Assembly: GCA_937927795.1 (NCBI GenBank)
Contig: CALBSF010000324.1
Location: 1-6,172 of the forward strand
From: an uncultured Rickettsiales bacterium
GTDB lineage: Bacteria > Pseudomonadota > Alphaproteobacteria > Rickettsiales > UBA1997
DNA length: 6,172 bases
Reading direction: 5' to 3'
The notes beneath the pieces were generated by a model. That model did not search any database. It was not told the DNA's origin and saw only the letters and a program-made list of their open reading frames with translations. Each line of letters opens with the position of its first letter. The first letter of the stretch is position 1. The translations under genes and the position numbers were made by a program. Shown piece after piece: positions 4,529 through 6,172 of this stretch.

Positions 4529-6160
4529 TCAGGCTTCGACATCATATTTTCCAATCTCAACTAATTTTACCACTCTATTATCGGAATCTAAAATTTTAAA
4601 TTTAAAACCATCTTTTTTAAATTCTTCGCCAATTTTTGGAACCCTTCTAAACACTGCCATTATAAGCCCACCAACTGTTTCAAATTCTTGATCTTCCTTG
4701 ATTCTCACTTGCAAAACTTCTTCCAATTTTTCTACTTCAACTCTGCCACCAAACTGAAAAGTATTTTGATTAATTTGCTTTACTCTAAAAAATAAATTAT
4801 CTGATGGCAAATCATGTTCATCTTCAATTTCTCCAACAATTTCTTCCATGATATTTTCAATTGTAACAAGACCATCAACCCCACCAAACTCATCAAGCAC
4901 AATTGCCACATGAGTTCTGGCATTACGCATACGAAGCATTAAATCTATTGATTTTATTGATCCGGGAACAAATAAAATTTTTCTTAAAATTTTGCTAATT
5001 GCAAAATCTTCATGGCCTTTACATAAAAATTTTGCCAAATCTTTGCTGTGAATAAAGCCAGTAATTTCATCAAGATTTTCTTTATAAACCGGTATTCTGG
5101 TATGACCATCTGTGGTAATAATTTTTTTAATATCTTCCAAACTCGCATCTTGTTTAACTGCGATTAAATCAGCTCTTGGCGTCATAATTGAAGAGGCTTT
5201 TTTATCACCAAAAGATGCTATATTTTTAAACATCTTTTTTTCTTCCATGCTAATCAAACCCTCTTTGTGATAAGATTCAAGTACGTGAGCGATTACCAAA
5301 AGAAAAGATTTTTTGGTTTTTTTTCCGTAAATATTTAATAAATGATATTCAGGATGTTCAATTTTTATAGGTAAAGTTATAACTTCTCCAGTTAAACGTA
5401 TATATAATATATGTAATGCTAAATTTCTATATTTTAAACAATCATAATCATTTGCACCAATTTCTATCATCATTTTTACGATTTCGATATGACCTCCTTC
5501 GCATACACAATTAAGTCCCCAGTTATAATCATTTGCACCAAGTTCTAACATCATTTTTATGATATCAAGGTGACCTCCTATACATGCACCTGCAAGTCCA
5601 TTATTATAATCATTTGCACCTAATGATAACATCATTTTTATGATTTCAAGATGGCCTCCTTGACATGCACCCCAAAGTCCCCAATTATAATAAGTTGCAC
5701 CTAAAGATAACATCATTTTTACGATATTAAGATGGCCTTTTTGACATGCACCATAAAGTCCCAAATCATAATTATTTGCACCTAAAGATAACATCATTTT
5801 TACGATTTCAAGATTGCCTCCTTGACATGCATGATATAATCCCAATATATAATCAGTTGCACCTAAAGATAACATCATTTTTACGAGTTCAAGATGGCCT
5901 CCTTTACATGCAGCATAAAGTCCCCAATTATAATTATTTGCACCTAAAGACAACATCAGTTTAACTAAGGCAAGATGGCCTCCTCTACATGCACCTTCAA
6001 GTCCATCATAATTTTTAGCACCTAAAGATAACATCATATTAACTAGTTCAAGATGACCACCTTCACATGCATCTGTAAGTCCTTTTTCAATATCAATGTC
6101 TTTATTTAAAATCATTAAATCAAGAATGTCTTTTCGATTTTCTTTGCATGCTTTTTGCAT
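4529..6160 (-). CDS. Ankyrin-type repeat array fused to a CBS-pair/CorC-HlyC (TlyC-like) module; 5' end uncertain
   Basis: Residues 1-240 form about nine ankyrin-type repeats of 27 residues: one degenerate copy (1-26) and eight clear ones starting at 27, 53, 80, 107, 134, 161, 188 and 215. Typical units begin GL..AC, continue GGHLEIVKMM and end SLGANDYNW. After a linker (241-285) comes a complete TlyC/CorC module. SIMTPRADL (324-332) opens the first CBS domain, TRIPVYKENLDEITGFIHSKDL (354-375) closes it, VAIVLDEFGGVDGLVTIENI and EEIVGEIEDEHD (418-450) mark the second, and a C-terminal CorC_HlyC domain with FETVGGLIMAVFRRVP follows (about 458-540). No DUF21 membrane domain or signal peptide is seen, as in E. 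coli CorC and rickettsial TlyC. Family roles include magnesium/cobalt efflux and a reported hemolysin activity; ankyrin repeats bind proteins. The function of the combination is unknown. The four codons before the ATG are also open to the window edge, and the first repeat looks clipped, so the true start may lie outside. Confidence 0.88.
   Translation of the reverse strand: MQKACKENRKDILDLMILNKDIDIEKGLTDACEGGHLELVNMMLSLGAKNYDGLEGACRGGHLALVKLMLSLGANNYNWGLYAACKGGHLELVKMMLSLGATDYILGLYHACQGGNLEIVKMMLSLGANNYDLGLYGACQKGHLNIVKMMLSLGATYYNWGLWGACQGGHLEIIKMMLSLGANDYNNGLAGACIGGHLDIIKMMLELGANDYNWGLNCVCEGGHIEIVKMMIEIGANDYDCLKYRNLALHILYIRLTGEVITLPIKIEHPEYHLLNIYGKKTKKSFLLVIAHVLESYHKEGLISMEEKKMFKNIASFGDKKASSIMTPRADLIAVKQDASLEDIKKIITTDGHTRIPVYKENLDEITGFIHSKDLAKFLCKGHEDFAISKILRKILFVPGSIKSIDLMLRMRNARTHVAIVLDEFGGVDGLVTIENIMEEIVGEIEDEHDLPSDNLFFRVKQINQNTFQFGGRVEVEKLEEVLQVRIKEDQEFETVGGLIMAVFRRVPKIGEEFKKDGFKFKILDSDNRVVKLVEIGKYDVEA
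5441..6082 (-). repeat. 81-base tandem repeats coding for 27-residue ankyrin-type units
   Basis: Eight coding units have a period of 81 bases (one is 78). Nucleotide identity is very high in the middle: the same 30-base string, running from ttgcaccta to ttttacga on the plus strand, occurs at 5695, 5776 and 5857, exactly 81 bases apart. Outer units (5614 and 5938 areas) have a few substitutions in the same string. Such identity points to recent internal duplication or gene conversion, and to likely copy-number variation between strains. Confidence 0.9.
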
Positions 6161-6172
6161 TTTTAGTAAGTA

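Noticed and set aside
5746..5964. Plus-strand open frame opposite the ankyrin array.
   Set aside because: Its repeated peptide simply mirrors the 81-base coding repeats on the other strand.
5441..6082. CRISPR-like appearance of regularly spaced repeats.
   Set aside because: The period is 81 bases with similarity through the whole unit, there are no unique spacers, and the frame encodes ankyrin-type repeats.

Overview
This is an A+T-rich window with tightly packed housekeeping genes from an alphaproteobacterium, most likely a Rickettsiales-type (host-associated) lineage. That placement is an inference. It rests on the low G+C, the rplM-rpsI pair with alphaproteobacterial-style proteins, a selfish palindromic element inserted in frame inside a housekeeping gene (the behaviour described for Rickettsia palindromic elements), a TlyC/CorC-type protein, and a large ankyrin-type repeat array. 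No tRNA, rRNA, CRISPR array or transposase gene is visible, and no gene-free stretch exceeds 300 bases.

Region 1-1704 (minus strand) is an overlapping chain read rpiB -> trmB -> murB. It encodes ribose-5-phosphate isomerase B, tRNA (guanine-N7-)-methyltransferase and the N-terminal half of UDP-N-acetylenolpyruvoylglucosamine reductase, which runs off the left edge. The genes overlap by 32 and 8 bases, which suggests translational coupling. trmB carries about 55 extra residues encoded by a 73-base palindrome (1022-1094) plus an imperfect hexanucleotide tract (1097-1156); the catalytic motifs are intact.

Region 1705-2907 holds the ribosomal operon rplM-rpsI (minus strand). It has a good sigma70-type promoter at 2880-2907, a leader with three copies of an 8-base repeat, and a 124-base imperfect palindrome (1751-1874) that begins at the rpsI stop codon and separates it from rpiB. 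Directly upstream is a RimJ/RimL-like GNAT acetyltransferase (2908-3495, minus) whose stop codon abuts the rplM -35 box.

Region 3563-4504 (plus) is gshB, glutathione synthetase, divergent from the acetyltransferase. It meets, tail to tail with only 24 bases between, the most unusual gene of the window (4529-6160, minus). This is a protein of at least 543 residues in which about nine 27-residue ankyrin-type repeats are joined to a complete CBS-pair plus CorC/HlyC (TlyC-like) module. Its start is uncertain because the frame is still open at the right edge.

Most starts here have no recognisable Shine-Dalgarno sequence. The one clear exception is trmB, whose site lies inside conserved codons of rpiB. 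No multi-gene new system is evident. The points most worth a second look are the repeat-TlyC fusion, the in-frame palindrome in trmB and the long palindrome after rpsI.
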